Of a DNA stretch of 18,902 nucleotides, positions 1 through 7,493 are shown piece by piece. The stretch is from Desulfobacteraceae bacterium (GTDB lineage: Bacteria > Desulfobacterota > Desulfobacteria > Desulfobacterales > SURF-15): contig QZKK01000141.1 of assembly GCA_003599475.1 (NCBI GenBank), positions 1 through 18,902 on the forward strand, written 5' to 3'. Made by a program: the position numbers and the translations under genes. Every line of letters begins with the position of its first letter. Position 1 is the first letter of the stretch. The notes below the pieces were generated by a model. It saw only the letters and a list, made by a program, of their open reading frames with translations. It searched no databases and had not been told where the DNA came from.

Positions 1-297
1 TATAAAGATGGATGCGATGGAGGCGTCCTCCACCCAGACATCGCTCTTTTCGGGATCGGCGCAGACCACGATGCAAAGCGGAGCGTTTTTCAGGAACGAA
101 GACCCATGTTCCTTGGAGCGGGACAGGTCTGCGAGACGGGTCCTGTCCGTCACGATCACAAACTCCCACGGGCAGAATCCCCTGGAAGACGGAGACCGGA
201 GCGCGGCTTCGATCAGGCGCTCAACTTTTTCCTGCTCGACCGGTCTTTGCTCAAATTTCCGAATGCTCCGCCTCTTTTCAATCATCGATAAAAACAT
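1..297 (-). CDS. Nitroreductase family protein, 5' part only (runs off the window)
   Basis: Ninety-nine N-terminal codons are visible before the window edge. The start RRSIRKFEQRPVEQEKVERL, the segment AALRSPSSRGFCPWEFVIV and the later LKNAPLCIVVCAD are the typical N-terminal pattern of FMN-dependent nitroreductase-family proteins: an arginine-rich FMN phosphate-binding start, then the 'APS..N.QPW.F.vv' stretch, here SPSSRGFCPWEF. Family members use NAD(P)H to reduce nitro compounds, quinones or similar acceptors in the cytoplasm; the substrate cannot be told from this fragment. I chose the ATG at 297 because a perfect AGGAGG (complement of 305-310) lies 7 nt upstream. The inner ATG at 285 is less well placed, and an ATG at 305-303 opens only an eight-codon frame. 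The gene is partial, not broken. Family assignment is secure; function beyond the family is open. Confidence 0.85.
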   Translation of the reverse strand, partial: MFLSMIEKRRSIRKFEQRPVEQEKVERLIEAALRSPSSRGFCPWEFVIVTDRTRLADLSRSKEHGSSFLKNAPLCIVVCADPEKSDVWVEDASIASIFI

Positions 298-451
298 CAC
301 TCATCCTCCTTTCAAACAAAATCCGAAATCCGAATATCGAAATTCGAAACAAATCAACTCAAATTCGAATGTCAAAATCTCAAAAGCATGATGATCCATC
401 GGCAGGACCGATGAACGGCCCCCCTTAATTCGAGGTATTTTGACATTTTCA
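298..451. repeat. Intergenic repeat cluster with nested inverted repeats
   Basis: This gap holds no convincing gene. Positions 317-376 are a run of short near-repeats built on GAAATTCGAAA / AAATCCGAAAT / AAATTCGAAT, the same units that recur at 3733-4024. A perfect 10-bp inverted repeat, ATGTCAAAAT at 369-378 and ATTTTGACAT at 437-446, encloses a small hairpin, CATCGG (397-402), 5-nt loop, CCGATG (408-413). The hairpin lies just past the end of the alpha/beta hydrolase gene at 452 and could act as its terminator, but there is no clear T-tract, so that role is weak inference. Confidence 0.5.
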
Positions 452-1216
452 TTAGGATTCTATATAGCGCCTGGCCCATACGGCGATCAGCTTGCCGGCA
501 TAGTTCGAATCTTTCCGGTCGGAAAGGAGATGGTCTGCTCCATTGAGAGAAACAAAGCTTTTCGGATGCCTGGCGGCTGCAAATATCTGTGCCGCATTTT
601 CGATTCCCACGATCTCGTCCACCGGCGAATGCAGAATCAGCAATGCCCGGTTCAATTGACGGATCGTCGATTCCATGCGCGTTTTCCTGAGGTCTTCCAG
701 AAACTGCCTCTTGATCCGAAAGGGTCTTCCGACGATCAGGACTTCCGCCTCGCCTTCCCGCTCGATTCGATCCTGAACGTCCTTCAACCGGCGAGTCAGG
801 CTGGCCGGGGAGCTTGGCGCGGCGATGGTCACCACTGCGGTCGTCGAAGGGATTTCCGTGGCCGCCTGCAAAGCGGCCGCCCCTCCAAGGGAGTGCCCGA
901 TCAACATTTTCGGAGCGCCGTATTCGGTCTGCAGGTACTTGGCCGCTGCTACCAGATCTCCGACATTCGAGGTGAAGTTCGTATCGGCGAAATCCCCTTC
1001 GCTTTCTCCCAAACCGGTAAAATCGAACCGGAAAACCCCTACCCCTTCCCGCGTCAATGCCTTGGAGATGTTTCCGACGGCTTTGTAGTTCTTGCTGCAG
1101 GTAAAGCAGTGCGCAAAAATCGCATAAGCTGTCGGCGCCCCCTCCTCCGGCAGATCGAGCCTTGCAGAAAGCTTGTCTCCGTATGCCCCGGTAAAAGTCA
1201 GGTTCTTGAATTTCAT
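452..1216 (-). CDS. Alpha/beta hydrolase (serine hydrolase, of the type often fused to OsmC)
   Basis: A 254-residue cytoplasmic protein with the complete alpha/beta-hydrolase catalytic set. The nucleophile elbow is GHSLGG with Ser109, the acid is Asp200 in LHSPVDEIV, and the base is His229 in NGADHLL. The N-terminal FAHCFTCSKNY (34-44) and FRFDFTGLGESEGDF (62-76) match the hydrolase module of the 'bifunctional alpha/beta hydrolase/OsmC' proteins. Here the protein stops after the hydrolase domain and has no OsmC part. The substrate is unknown; an ester or acyl compound is a guess. The start at 1216 is set by GGAGGAG about 8 nt upstream. The open frame extends further, but that part is translated repeat DNA (1245-1369) and is unlikely to be protein. 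No signal peptide is seen. It lies downstream of the rml genes on the same strand, but a repeat-filled gap makes co-transcription uncertain. Confidence 0.85.
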   Translation of the reverse strand: MKFKNLTFTGAYGDKLSARLDLPEEGAPTAYAIFAHCFTCSKNYKAVGNISKALTREGVGVFRFDFTGLGESEGDFADTNFTSNVGDLVAAAKYLQTEYGAPKMLIGHSLGGAAALQAATEIPSTTAVVTIAAPSSPASLTRRLKDVQDRIEREGEAEVLIVGRPFRIKRQFLEDLRKTRMESTIRQLNRALLILHSPVDEIVGIENAAQIFAAARHPKSFVSLNGADHLLSDRKDSNYAGKLIAVWARRYIES

Positions 1217-1244
1217 CCCGTCATTCTCCTCCACAAAGGCAAAA

Positions 1245-1410
1245 AATGTCCGATGTAGAAATGTAAAATTTCCAATGATCGAGTCCAAACAATGTCCAAT
1301 GTAGAATGTAAAATTTCCAATGACCAAGTCAATTTGGATACTGGTCATTCTACCTTGGATATTCTCCACTCCCTTGGAAATTGGACATTGGACATTCTAC
1401 ATTGGACATT
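1245..1410. repeat. Tandem plus inverted copies of a ~40-bp repeat between rmlD and the hydrolase
   Basis: Two imperfect direct copies of about 40 bp lie at 1245-1285 and 1291-1330. Both start AATGTCC, contain ATGTAGAA and TGTAAAATTTCCAATGA, and end AGTC. A third, inverted copy lies at 1376-1410 and reads AATGTCCAATGTAGAATGTC on the minus strand. Between them ATGACCA (1320-1326) and TGGTCAT (1342-1348) form a further inverted repeat, so the whole stretch could fold into a long cruciform. The inverted copy supplies the last codons and stop of rmlD. No open frame with protein character is present. Confidence 0.75.
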
Positions 1411-2287
1411 CTCTAAATATCCTCCGCACCGTCGTTTCCAGGCTCTCCAGCCAATTCCGGGGGATGATCCCGAAGACTTCTCGAATCCGGCCGCAATTCA
1501 ATGCGGAAAACGCGGGCCTTCTGACAACGGAAGGATACTGCGCGGCATGGATCGGTTCCAGGACGGGCGGCGGCTTCCGATCGTACTTTCCGGCGGCATG
1601 AAAGATCTGCCCGGCAAACTGATACCAGTTGATGATCCCGCTGTTGCAGAAATGATACGTCCCCCAGGAAATGGGATGCCCTTCTCTCATTGAAACTGCG
1701 ATCTTCAGGAGGGCTTCCGCCAGATCGGCGGCACAGGTGGGGCATCCGAACTGATCGTCGACCACTCGGATGACCGGCTTTTCCCGGCCGAGCCTGAGCA
1801 TTGTCGTGACGAAGTTGTGCCCGTAAACGCTGTAGAGCCAGGATGTCCGTACGATCAGGTGCCGTTCGGTACCTCTCCTGACGCACTCTTCCCCTTCAGC
1901 CTTGCTCTGTCCGTAAACGTTTATCGGTGAGACCGGATCGTCTTCGAGGTAGGGTTCTTTTTTAACCCCGTCGAATACGAAATCGGTCGATATGTGAACC
2001 AGCGGGACGCGCAAACGGTCACAGGCCAGTGCGAGGTTTTCCGGACCATTGCGGTTTACGTGAAATGCCTGCTCGACCTCAGTCTCCGCCCTTTCCACCT
2101 GGGTGTAAGCAGCCGCGTTGATCACCAGATCGGGGCGATCCCGATCCAGAAATTCCTCGACTCGAGAACGATCCGAAATATCGAGGACGGGAAGATCGTA
2201 GGGCAGGATTTCCATTCGAAACGCCTCTCCCTGTCTTCCCAGCTCCCTTCCAAGCTGTCCTTTCGAGCCTGTGACGAGAATTTTCAA
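1397..2287 (-). CDS. rmlD: dTDP-4-dehydrorhamnose reductase
   Basis: A 296-residue short-chain dehydrogenase/reductase that catalyses the last step of dTDP-L-rhamnose synthesis: NAD(P)H-dependent reduction of dTDP-4-keto-L-rhamnose. The nucleotide-binding start is [13 protein letters not shown], the active-site strand is HISTDFVFDG (98-107), and the catalytic YxxxK is Tyr125-GQS-Lys129. Length is normal for RmlD. The start is a TTG at 2287 with AGAGGA 5 nt upstream. It overlaps the rmlC stop as TTGA, which points to translational coupling; the longer in-frame reading to 2449 lies inside rmlC and is not used. The last residues (ECPM) and the TAG stop fall inside the inverted copy of the 40-bp repeat, so the natural C-terminus may have been altered slightly. 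Third gene of rmlA-rmlC-rmlD, supplying rhamnose for O-antigen or other surface polysaccharides. Confidence 0.93.
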   Translation of the reverse strand: MKILVTGSKGQLGRELGRQGEAFRMEILPYDLPVLDISDRSRVEEFLDRDRPDLVINAAAYTQVERAETEVEQAFHVNRNGPENLALACDRLRVPLVHISTDFVFDGVKKEPYLEDDPVSPINVYGQSKAEGEECVRRGTERHLIVRTSWLYSVYGHNFVTTMLRLGREKPVIRVVDDQFGCPTCAADLAEALLKIAVSMREGHPISWGTYHFCNSGIINWYQFAGQIFHAAGKYDRKPPPVLEPIHAAQYPSVVRRPAFSALNCGRIREVFGIIPRNWLESLETTVRRIFRECPM

Positions 2288-2841
2288 AGCGTATCCTCTG
2301 GTAAGTGGGTTGAGGGCACCTGTGAAAGCATGGGGTACTTGCCGTCTTTTTCTGAAAGGACCGGACAAGTGATCGGCCATTCGATTCCGATATCCGGATC
2401 CGACCACAGAATCCCCTTTTCGTCCGACGGGGAATAAAGGTCTGAACACTTGTACAGGACATGTGCCGTTTCGCTGAGAACACAGAACCCGTGTGCAAAA
2501 CCGGCCGGAATGAAAAGCTGGCGGCGATTTTCACCGGAAAGACGAACTCCAAGCCATCGACCGAACGTCCGCGACCTGCTGCGGATGTCCACTGCCACAT
2601 CGAAGATCTCACCGGTCAAAGCTTGAACCAGTTTTGCCTGGGAATGCGGGAGCTGGTAATGGAGGCCCCGGAGGGTATTTTTTACAGAAAACGACAGATT
2701 ATCCTGCACAAAACCGACATCGATTCCCGCGTCAAGGTAGCGCATTCGATGGTACGTTTCCATGAAAAACCCGCGCGGATCTTCGAACACTCTCGGTTCG
2801 AGGATGAATACACCTTCTATAGAAGCAGGAATCACATGCAT
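2284..2841 (-). CDS. rmlC: dTDP-4-dehydrorhamnose 3,5-epimerase
   Basis: A 185-residue cupin-fold enzyme that epimerises C3 and C5 of dTDP-4-keto-6-deoxyglucose, the third step to dTDP-L-rhamnose. The hallmark RGLHYQ (58-63) carries the catalytic His61. [11 protein letters not shown] (78-88), IPAGFAHGF (111-119) and the tail LSEKDGKYP (162-170) are all typical, and the length equals the family norm. The ATG at 2841 overlaps the 3' end of rmlA by 10 nt, and its TGA overlaps the TTG start of rmlD, so the three genes are almost certainly one transcript. There is no strong ribosome-binding site of its own, which fits coupled translation from rmlA. Confidence 0.94.
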   Translation of the reverse strand: MHVIPASIEGVFILEPRVFEDPRGFFMETYHRMRYLDAGIDVGFVQDNLSFSVKNTLRGLHYQLPHSQAKLVQALTGEIFDVAVDIRSRSRTFGRWLGVRLSGENRRQLFIPAGFAHGFCVLSETAHVLYKCSDLYSPSDEKGILWSDPDIGIEWPITCPVLSEKDGKYPMLSQVPSTHLPEDTL

Positions 2842-3719
2842 TCGGATCGACTTTCATACCGCAGCAGATCCATCAGGTACTGCCCGTAACCGTTTTTCAG
2901 ATAGGGCTGGGCCAGTTTTTCAAGCTGTTTCGCATCGATGTACCCCATCCGATAGGCGATCTCTTCGAGGCAGGCCACCTTCAACCCCTGCCTCTCTTCG
3001 ATGACTTCGATAAAGGTGGATGCCTGCATGAGCGATTCGTGGGTTCCTGTATCCAGCCACGCCGTTCCGCGGCCCATTTTTTCCACGCGCAGTTTCCCCA
3101 TCTTCAGATAGGCTGTATTTACGTCTGTAATCTCGAGCTCACCCCTGGCGGAAGGCTTTAGACCGGCCGCAATATCGAGAACCTGGTTGTCGTAAAAGTA
3201 GAGGCCTGTCACCGCATAATTGCTTTTGGGCATCAAAGGCTTTTCATCGATACTCACCGGTTTTCCGGATTGATCGAAGCATACAACCCCATAGCGCTCC
3301 GGATCTTTGACCCAGTAGCCGAAAATCGTCGCACCCTGGTTTTCTTCCCGGGCCTTGTTCAGCCTTTCGGAGAATCCGTATGCGTAAAAAATGTTATCTC
3401 CGAGGACCATGCATACATCACCGTTTCCGACAAACTGCCTTCCGATGATAAAGGCCTGGGCCAATCCTCCCGGAGAGGGTTGCTCCGCATATTCGAAAGA
3501 GACCCCGAGCTGCTCCCCGCTGCCGAGCAATTTCCTGAACAACGGCAGATCCTGCGGGGTGGAGATGATCAGGATTTCCCGGATCCGTGCAAGGAAGAGC
3601 ACGGAAAGCGGGTAATAGATCATCGGTTTGTCATATACCGGAAGGATCTGTTTGCTGATGACCCTTGTAATCGGGTAGAGCCGCGTCCCCGATCCACCGG
3701 CGAGAACGATCCCCTTCAT
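2832..3719 (-). CDS. rmlA: Glucose-1-phosphate thymidylyltransferase
   Basis: A 295-residue nucleotidyltransferase that joins dTTP and glucose-1-phosphate to give dTDP-glucose, the entry step of the rhamnose pathway. The signature is immediate: [20 protein letters not shown] with the catalytic loop [18 protein letters not shown], followed by [18 protein letters not shown] (106-112) and the closing YGQYLMDLL. Length is typical of RmlA. The start at 3719 has GGAGG 7 nt upstream; the longer open frame to 3827 is repeat-rich intergenic DNA. It is first in the rmlA-rmlC-rmlD cluster. The dehydratase rmlB is missing here and must lie elsewhere in the genome. Confidence 0.95.
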   Translation of the reverse strand: MKGIVLAGGSGTRLYPITRVISKQILPVYDKPMIYYPLSVLFLARIREILIISTPQDLPLFRKLLGSGEQLGVSFEYAEQPSPGGLAQAFIIGRQFVGNGDVCMVLGDNIFYAYGFSERLNKAREENQGATIFGYWVKDPERYGVVCFDQSGKPVSIDEKPLMPKSNYAVTGLYFYDNQVLDIAAGLKPSARGELEITDVNTAYLKMGKLRVEKMGRGTAWLDTGTHESLMQASTFIEVIEERQGLKVACLEEIAYRMGYIDAKQLEKLAQPYLKNGYGQYLMDLLRYESRSECM

Positions 3720-4024
3720 CGGTAACCTCCATAATGAAATTCGAAATCCGAATACCCGCCTGCCATAGCCTTTGCTGATCAAATGATCGAAGCATGAACA
3801 TAAGCGAGGCGCCCCAATGTGAATCAAGCTTACACAGGCACCGGCGGGCAGGTCGAAATTCGAAATGGTTCGATCGACTCACCATCCTGAGCCAAGCCGA
3901 AGGGACAAATTCGAATACCAAAAATCCAAATGACAGAAAAGAGACTCTCGCAGAGGCTGCCATTCTCTTCTTTCGAATTTTGGTCATTGGGGTATTGTTT
4001 CGGATTTCGTGCTTCGGATTTTGT
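3720..4024. repeat. Repeat-filled intergenic region upstream of rmlA
   Basis: No gene is supported in these 305 bp. Units built on AAATTCGAAAT / AAATCCGAAT occur near 3735-3757, 3852-3866, 3906-3930 and, inverted, 3976-4022; the last two form an imperfect long inverted pair around CTCGCAGAGGCTGCCATTCT. A different palindromic element spans about 3865-3902: GGTTCGA, then CTCACCATCCTGAGCC, then GCCGAAGGGA, which resembles the widespread CCTGAGC...TCGAAGG intergenic palindromes. The rml promoter must lie here or further upstream, but no convincing sigma-70 boxes were found on the minus strand. Confidence 0.6.
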
Positions 4025-4408
4025 TCATGCCGCCTTTTTAGACCTGTCCGGGACGATTTCCAGCCAGTACCCGTCCGGATCTTCAATGAAATAGATCCCC
4101 ATCTTTTCGTTCTCGAAACAGATGCAGCCCATCTCCTTGTGCTTCTTGTGGGCAGCCTTGAAATCATCTGCGATAAAAGCCAGATGATACTCCCCTTCTC
4201 CCAGGTCGTACGGCTTATCCCGATCTCTCAGCCATGTCAGTTCAAGCTGGAAACCGGTGGTCTCGTCCCCCAGGAAGACCAGAATGAAGCTGCCGTCATC
4301 GGCCGTCCTTCTTCGTACTTCCACCAATCCCAATGCTTCCCTGTAGAACTTGAGGCTTTTTTCCAGATCCAACACGTTGTAGTTGTTGTGGTAAAATTTG
4401 AATTTCAT
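4025..4408 (-). CDS. VOC-superfamily / glyoxalase I-like protein
   Basis: A 127-residue single-domain protein of the vicinal oxygen chelate fold. Alignment by eye with glyoxalase I (GloA) gives the four metal ligands: His7 (FYHNNYNVLDL), Glu56 (FQLELT), His75 (EYHLAFIADD) and Glu117 (EDPDGYWLEIVP). The 'SLKFYREALGL' helix after the first strand is also typical. All four metal sites are present, so a lactoylglutathione lyase-type detoxification of methylglyoxal is plausible, although many VOC proteins of this length act on other substrates. The start at 4408 has GGAGG about 9 nt upstream. It is divergent from the sugar kinase at 4563, with a 154-bp shared upstream region. The lysine-rich tail DRSKKAA is unremarkable. 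Confidence 0.83.
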   Translation of the reverse strand: MKFKFYHNNYNVLDLEKSLKFYREALGLVEVRRRTADDGSFILVFLGDETTGFQLELTWLRDRDKPYDLGEGEYHLAFIADDFKAAHKKHKEMGCICFENEKMGIYFIEDPDGYWLEIVPDRSKKAA

Positions 4409-4562
4409 ACCGTTTCCTCCATCGTTTGAGATTCGTTGCTTCGAATGCAATCGAGCCATGAATGGCGGCGAAAGTCCTTGACGAAAGCCAATCCCCTATA
4501 CCATATTACACATCGAGTGAAAAGTTTATTGACGTGCAATCGATGCATAAAATGGGGCAGAC

Positions 4563-5534
4563 ATGCCGGAAACAAAACGACTCGACGTTACCTCCATCGG
4601 CTCAACCATGCTCCGCCTTTCGGTCTCACCCGGCGAGCGGGTTGAAACCGCCCCCCATTTTGCCGTCCATACAGCAGGTACGGAAGGCAATACTCTGGCC
4701 GCTTTATCCCGGATGGGGTTCAAAACGGGATGGGTCTCCCGTTTGAAAGACGATGTCATTGGACATCGAATCGCCGGCGACCTTCGCGCCTTCGGAGTCG
4801 ACACCTCGCGGGTGATATGGACCGAAGAGGATAGAAACGAAATCTTTTTCGTGGAATACGGACTCCGTCCGAGAGGGGTGCAGGTTCTCTATGACCGGTC
4901 CGGGTCGGCGATTTCGAAAATCCGTTTTGAAGAAGTGGACTTAAGATACCTTTTTGATGCCCGGATCTTTCACATGACCGGGATATTTCCGGCGCTGTCC
5001 CAGCGATGCCTTCAAGTTTCGGAAAAATCGCTGGCGGCAGCCGGAGAAGCCGGCATCACCACCTCCTTCGATGTCAACTATCGTGCAAAACTCTGGACAC
5101 CGCGGCAGGCGGCAAAGAAACTCGAACCCCTCATGAGGATGTGCGATATCCTTTTGATGACGCGCGAGGATGCCGCCGATCTTTTCGGTATCACCGGCAC
5201 TCCCGATCGGATCATACGCGATGCCCATTCAAGATTCCGTCCCTCGATCTGCGTCATGACGCTGGCCGAAGAAGGCGGCATCGCCTATGATGGATCAAAC
5301 GCCTATCGAACCCCTGCATATCCCGTCGAGGTGTTGGATCGCCTGGGAGCCGGAGACAGCTTCACCGCTGGATTTCTATGCGGCTGGCTCGAAGGCTCCA
5401 TCCAGACCGGAATGAACTATGGGGCCGCCATGGCGGCCCTTAAGCTCGGCATCAAGGGGGATTATTTCGTCTCGAACCGCCGGGAAGTCTTGAGACTCCT
5501 GGAGCTTTCCGGCTCCAGAGAAATCGGAAGATAA
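4563..5534 (+). CDS. PfkB-family sugar kinase, probably 2-keto-3-deoxygluconate kinase
   Basis: A 323-residue ribokinase-like protein. The C-terminal PfkB signature DRLGAGDSFTAGFLCGW (259-275) contains the catalytic base Asp265 and the anion hole GAGD. The N-terminal glycine-rich substrate region is TAGTEGNTLAALSRMG (38-52). The segment SFDVNYRAKLW (168-178) is characteristic of 2-keto-3-deoxygluconate (KDG) kinases, which make KDPG for the Entner-Doudoroff or uronate routes; fructokinase-like members are the main alternative. The start is the first ATG after a weak purine-rich site (ATGGGGCAG). Two TTGACG boxes upstream (4478-4483 and 4529-4534) are possible -35 elements, but neither has a good -10 at standard spacing. 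No partner sugar-acid genes are adjacent, so the pathway is inferred from the protein alone. Confidence 0.85.
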   Translation: MPETKRLDVTSIGSTMLRLSVSPGERVETAPHFAVHTAGTEGNTLAALSRMGFKTGWVSRLKDDVIGHRIAGDLRAFGVDTSRVIWTEEDRNEIFFVEYGLRPRGVQVLYDRSGSAISKIRFEEVDLRYLFDARIFHMTGIFPALSQRCLQVSEKSLAAAGEAGITTSFDVNYRAKLWTPRQAAKKLEPLMRMCDILLMTREDAADLFGITGTPDRIIRDAHSRFRPSICVMTLAEEGGIAYDGSNAYRTPAYPVEVLDRLGAGDSFTAGFLCGWLEGSIQTGMNYGAAMAALKLGIKGDYFVSNRREVLRLLELSGSREIGR

Positions 5535-5580
5535 GAATTTACGGGTGTGTGTGCCTGGGGATCCGAACGATCGTCGTTGA

Positions 5581-6618
5581 TTAAAGATCTTTTTGCATGT
5601 GTTCGGCGCTTTCCACCGCCTCGCCGATTATGGCGTCGAGATCTTCCGCGGTCAACCCGAGAAAACCCAGCGCCTTTTCATCCATCCGATAGAGCATCCC
5701 GTCGATTCCGGTTCCAATGCCGCTCATGAGTGCAAGGGAGTCGGATACATGGAGGATATAGGAAAGCACATTGCCGTTCGATTGATCCGGATCATGATGA
5801 TACTGGATAGGAATCGCAAGGGTCGCCGGGATGTTCCATTTCTTGCATGCCTCGGCGGCGATTTGGCCGTGATCGAATCCAAGGATTTCTTTTTCTGCGT
5901 CCAGAAATGTTTTTTCCCCATCCCCCAAAATGGCCTCGAACGCAGGCTTTCTTTGCGCCACATGCTTGTCGAGGATCAGTTTTCCTGCATCGTGGATCAG
6001 CCCGGCCGAAAATGCATCATTTGCCAACTCGGGCTTCTTCTTCTTTGCGATGATCCGTGAGCCGAAAGCCACGGCCATCGAATGCGACCAGAGTGCGCCG
6101 GCTTCGAGCTCGTATCCTTCGAGTGCATTTCCCACGACACTCGAAGAGCCCGCCATCGTGACGAGCTCCCCCACGGTTTTAAATCCTAGAACGACGGATG
6201 CGTGCTGAATGGAGGATACCTTTCCGCTGAGCCCGTAGTACGGGGAGTTTGCCATCCTGAGCACCTTTGCGGCAATCGCCTGATCGGTCTCAAGAACCCT
6301 GGAAAGCTCTGGAAATCCTGAATTCGGATTGTCCATAATTTCTCTGGCTTTCATCAGGACCTGGGGCATGGGCGGAAGATCTTTCAGGGATTTCAATATC
6401 TTCTGCCTGAGCGCGGTGCTTTCGGCGGATTCGGATGCCTGAACCGCCTCCGGTGTTATGGAGGGAGACATCCCTTTGGCGGGCGCAGGCGTGATTCGAA
6501 GATCGATCTCGATCGGATGTTTGCATGACGGGCAAAGAAAGCTGAACTTCTTACCCCGGGGCAGCCTTTCTTCCGGAATATCGTATTTCTTTTTACAGCT
6601 AGCGCATTCTGTTTTCAT
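5581..6618 (-). CDS. HDOD-domain signalling protein with N-terminal zinc ribbon
   Basis: A 345-residue protein in two parts. Residues 1-40 form an MJ0042-type zinc ribbon, C5-x2-C8 and C29-x2-C32. After a proline/serine-rich linker (41-68) comes an HDOD domain (about 72-275) with LKDLPPMPQVLMKAREIMDN, LRMANSPYYGLSG, SSIQHASVVLGF and GLIHDAGKLIL (HD at 209-210). HDOD proteins are non-enzymatic or weakly enzymatic relatives of HD phosphohydrolases found in signalling and motility control. The start at 6618 has AGGAGA 7 nt upstream. It is downstream of the CheD-like gene on the same strand (142-bp gap), so the two may form a small chemosensory or second-messenger unit. No transmembrane segment is seen. 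The partner ligand is unknown. Confidence 0.87.
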   Translation of the reverse strand: MKTECASCKKKYDIPEERLPRGKKFSFLCPSCKHPIEIDLRITPAPAKGMSPSITPEAVQASESAESTALRQKILKSLKDLPPMPQVLMKAREIMDNPNSGFPELSRVLETDQAIAAKVLRMANSPYYGLSGKVSSIQHASVVLGFKTVGELVTMAGSSSVVGNALEGYELEAGALWSHSMAVAFGSRIIAKKKKPELANDAFSAGLIHDAGKLILDKHVAQRKPAFEAILGDGEKTFLDAEKEILGFDHGQIAAEACKKWNIPATLAIPIQYHHDPDQSNGNVLSYILHVSDSLALMSGIGTGIDGMLYRMDEKALGFLGLTAEDLDAIIGEAVESAEHMQKDL

Positions 6619-6760
6619 TTGTATTCTCCTCTCCTACGCTTATCGGCAGAAGGAGTTTAACGATTGCCGAAATCTAATTGAGAATCCCCTCTGTTCAGCC
6701 TGTCTAACGGGGCAATGCCGCTCCATGAAGGGCGTCATGACCCGGCGGCCTGGATTCGAT

Positions 6761-7354
6761 TCAGAGCTTCCGGGAAAGAGGCGCAATGGTTATTTTCCCG
6801 ATTTCCAGATTGCATGTCATGGATCGGATACTCGATCCGCCGGCATCTTCCTGGTTTATTGAAAGCTTCGCTTTCTGCAAGGCTTCCCGAAGCGCCGTGA
6901 TCACCTTCTGCCCCATCCTGGCCTGGAGGGCAATATTCTGCATCTCCGCACCGCCGGCAAACGCGACGGTAAATGGCGGATTGACCCCTTTCTTCTCCAG
7001 TTCCTTCAAAGCATGGGGGATAGCCGTATTGGCGTACTTTGCAGGATTGGCCGGCAGTGCTTCGGTTGTAACGGGTGCGAGAATGTGGATCCCTGCGGCC
7101 TTTTTTTTGACGGGGCTGTACAGGATGACACCGACACCCACACCGATTCGGTCGATCCTCAGTACGCCGGAGTCCAGAAGAACACACTCCATGATTTTTA
7201 CTAATGTCTCACCCATTTTGTTTAAGCTTTCTGCAAAAGAGTTAAATTCTCCGTATTCGGAAGCAAAGACCGTACCATAAGAAGAATCCGTGTTCTTCCG
7301 TACATTTTTCCATTCTTCAAACTGTACGGCGCGATCATTCCCCCTATGATACAT
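6761..7354 (-). CDS. CheD-like protein lacking the catalytic cysteine (probable pseudoenzyme)
   Basis: Residues ~58-195 align without gaps near the active site to CheD, the chemoreceptor glutamine deamidase. GVLRIDRIGVGVGVILYSP stands where CheD has the GVxxTLGLGSCVxVxxxDP-type motif, followed by AAGIHILAP with the conserved His90. Further matches are KYANTAIPHALKELEKKG (106-123), AFAGGAEM (131-138), MGQKVITALREAL and the ending INQEDAGGSSIRS...LEIGKI. The nucleophile cysteine is replaced by glycine (about Gly73) and the conserved threonine by isoleucine (Ile67), so deamidation looks impossible; a binding role, for example to a CheC/HDOD partner, is an inference. The start is uncertain. The ATG at 7354 has GGAAG 9 nt upstream, while the conserved domain only needs the ATG at 7216. 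Downstream on the same strand is the HDOD gene. Confidence 0.72.
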   Translation of the reverse strand: MYHRGNDRAVQFEEWKNVRKNTDSSYGTVFASEYGEFNSFAESLNKMGETLVKIMECVLLDSGVLRIDRIGVGVGVILYSPVKKKAAGIHILAPVTTEALPANPAKYANTAIPHALKELEKKGVNPPFTVAFAGGAEMQNIALQARMGQKVITALREALQKAKLSINQEDAGGSSIRSMTCNLEIGKITIAPLSRKL

Positions 7355-7493
7355 CGGTTGGAGCTTCCGATTGCTTAAGGAAGGTATCCGGTTGCAGGGA
7401 GATTTAACAGCTCGATATCGGCGGGTCTCTATGAATCATGCCTGGCGAGGCCGTTGACATTCTCTGAGCGAAAACGGGTGCACCGGGAACCGG

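Noticed and set aside
440..1258. Plus-strand 272-codon open frame
   Set aside because: It lies antisense to the alpha/beta hydrolase, whose catalytic motifs are all intact on the minus strand.
1217..1369. N-terminal extension of the alpha/beta hydrolase to 305 residues
   Set aside because: The added residues are translations of the 40-bp repeat, and a good ribosome site precedes the ATG at 1216.
1245..1410. CRISPR-like array of ~40-bp repeats
   Set aside because: Only two direct copies 5 nt apart plus one inverted copy; no regular spacers and no cas genes.
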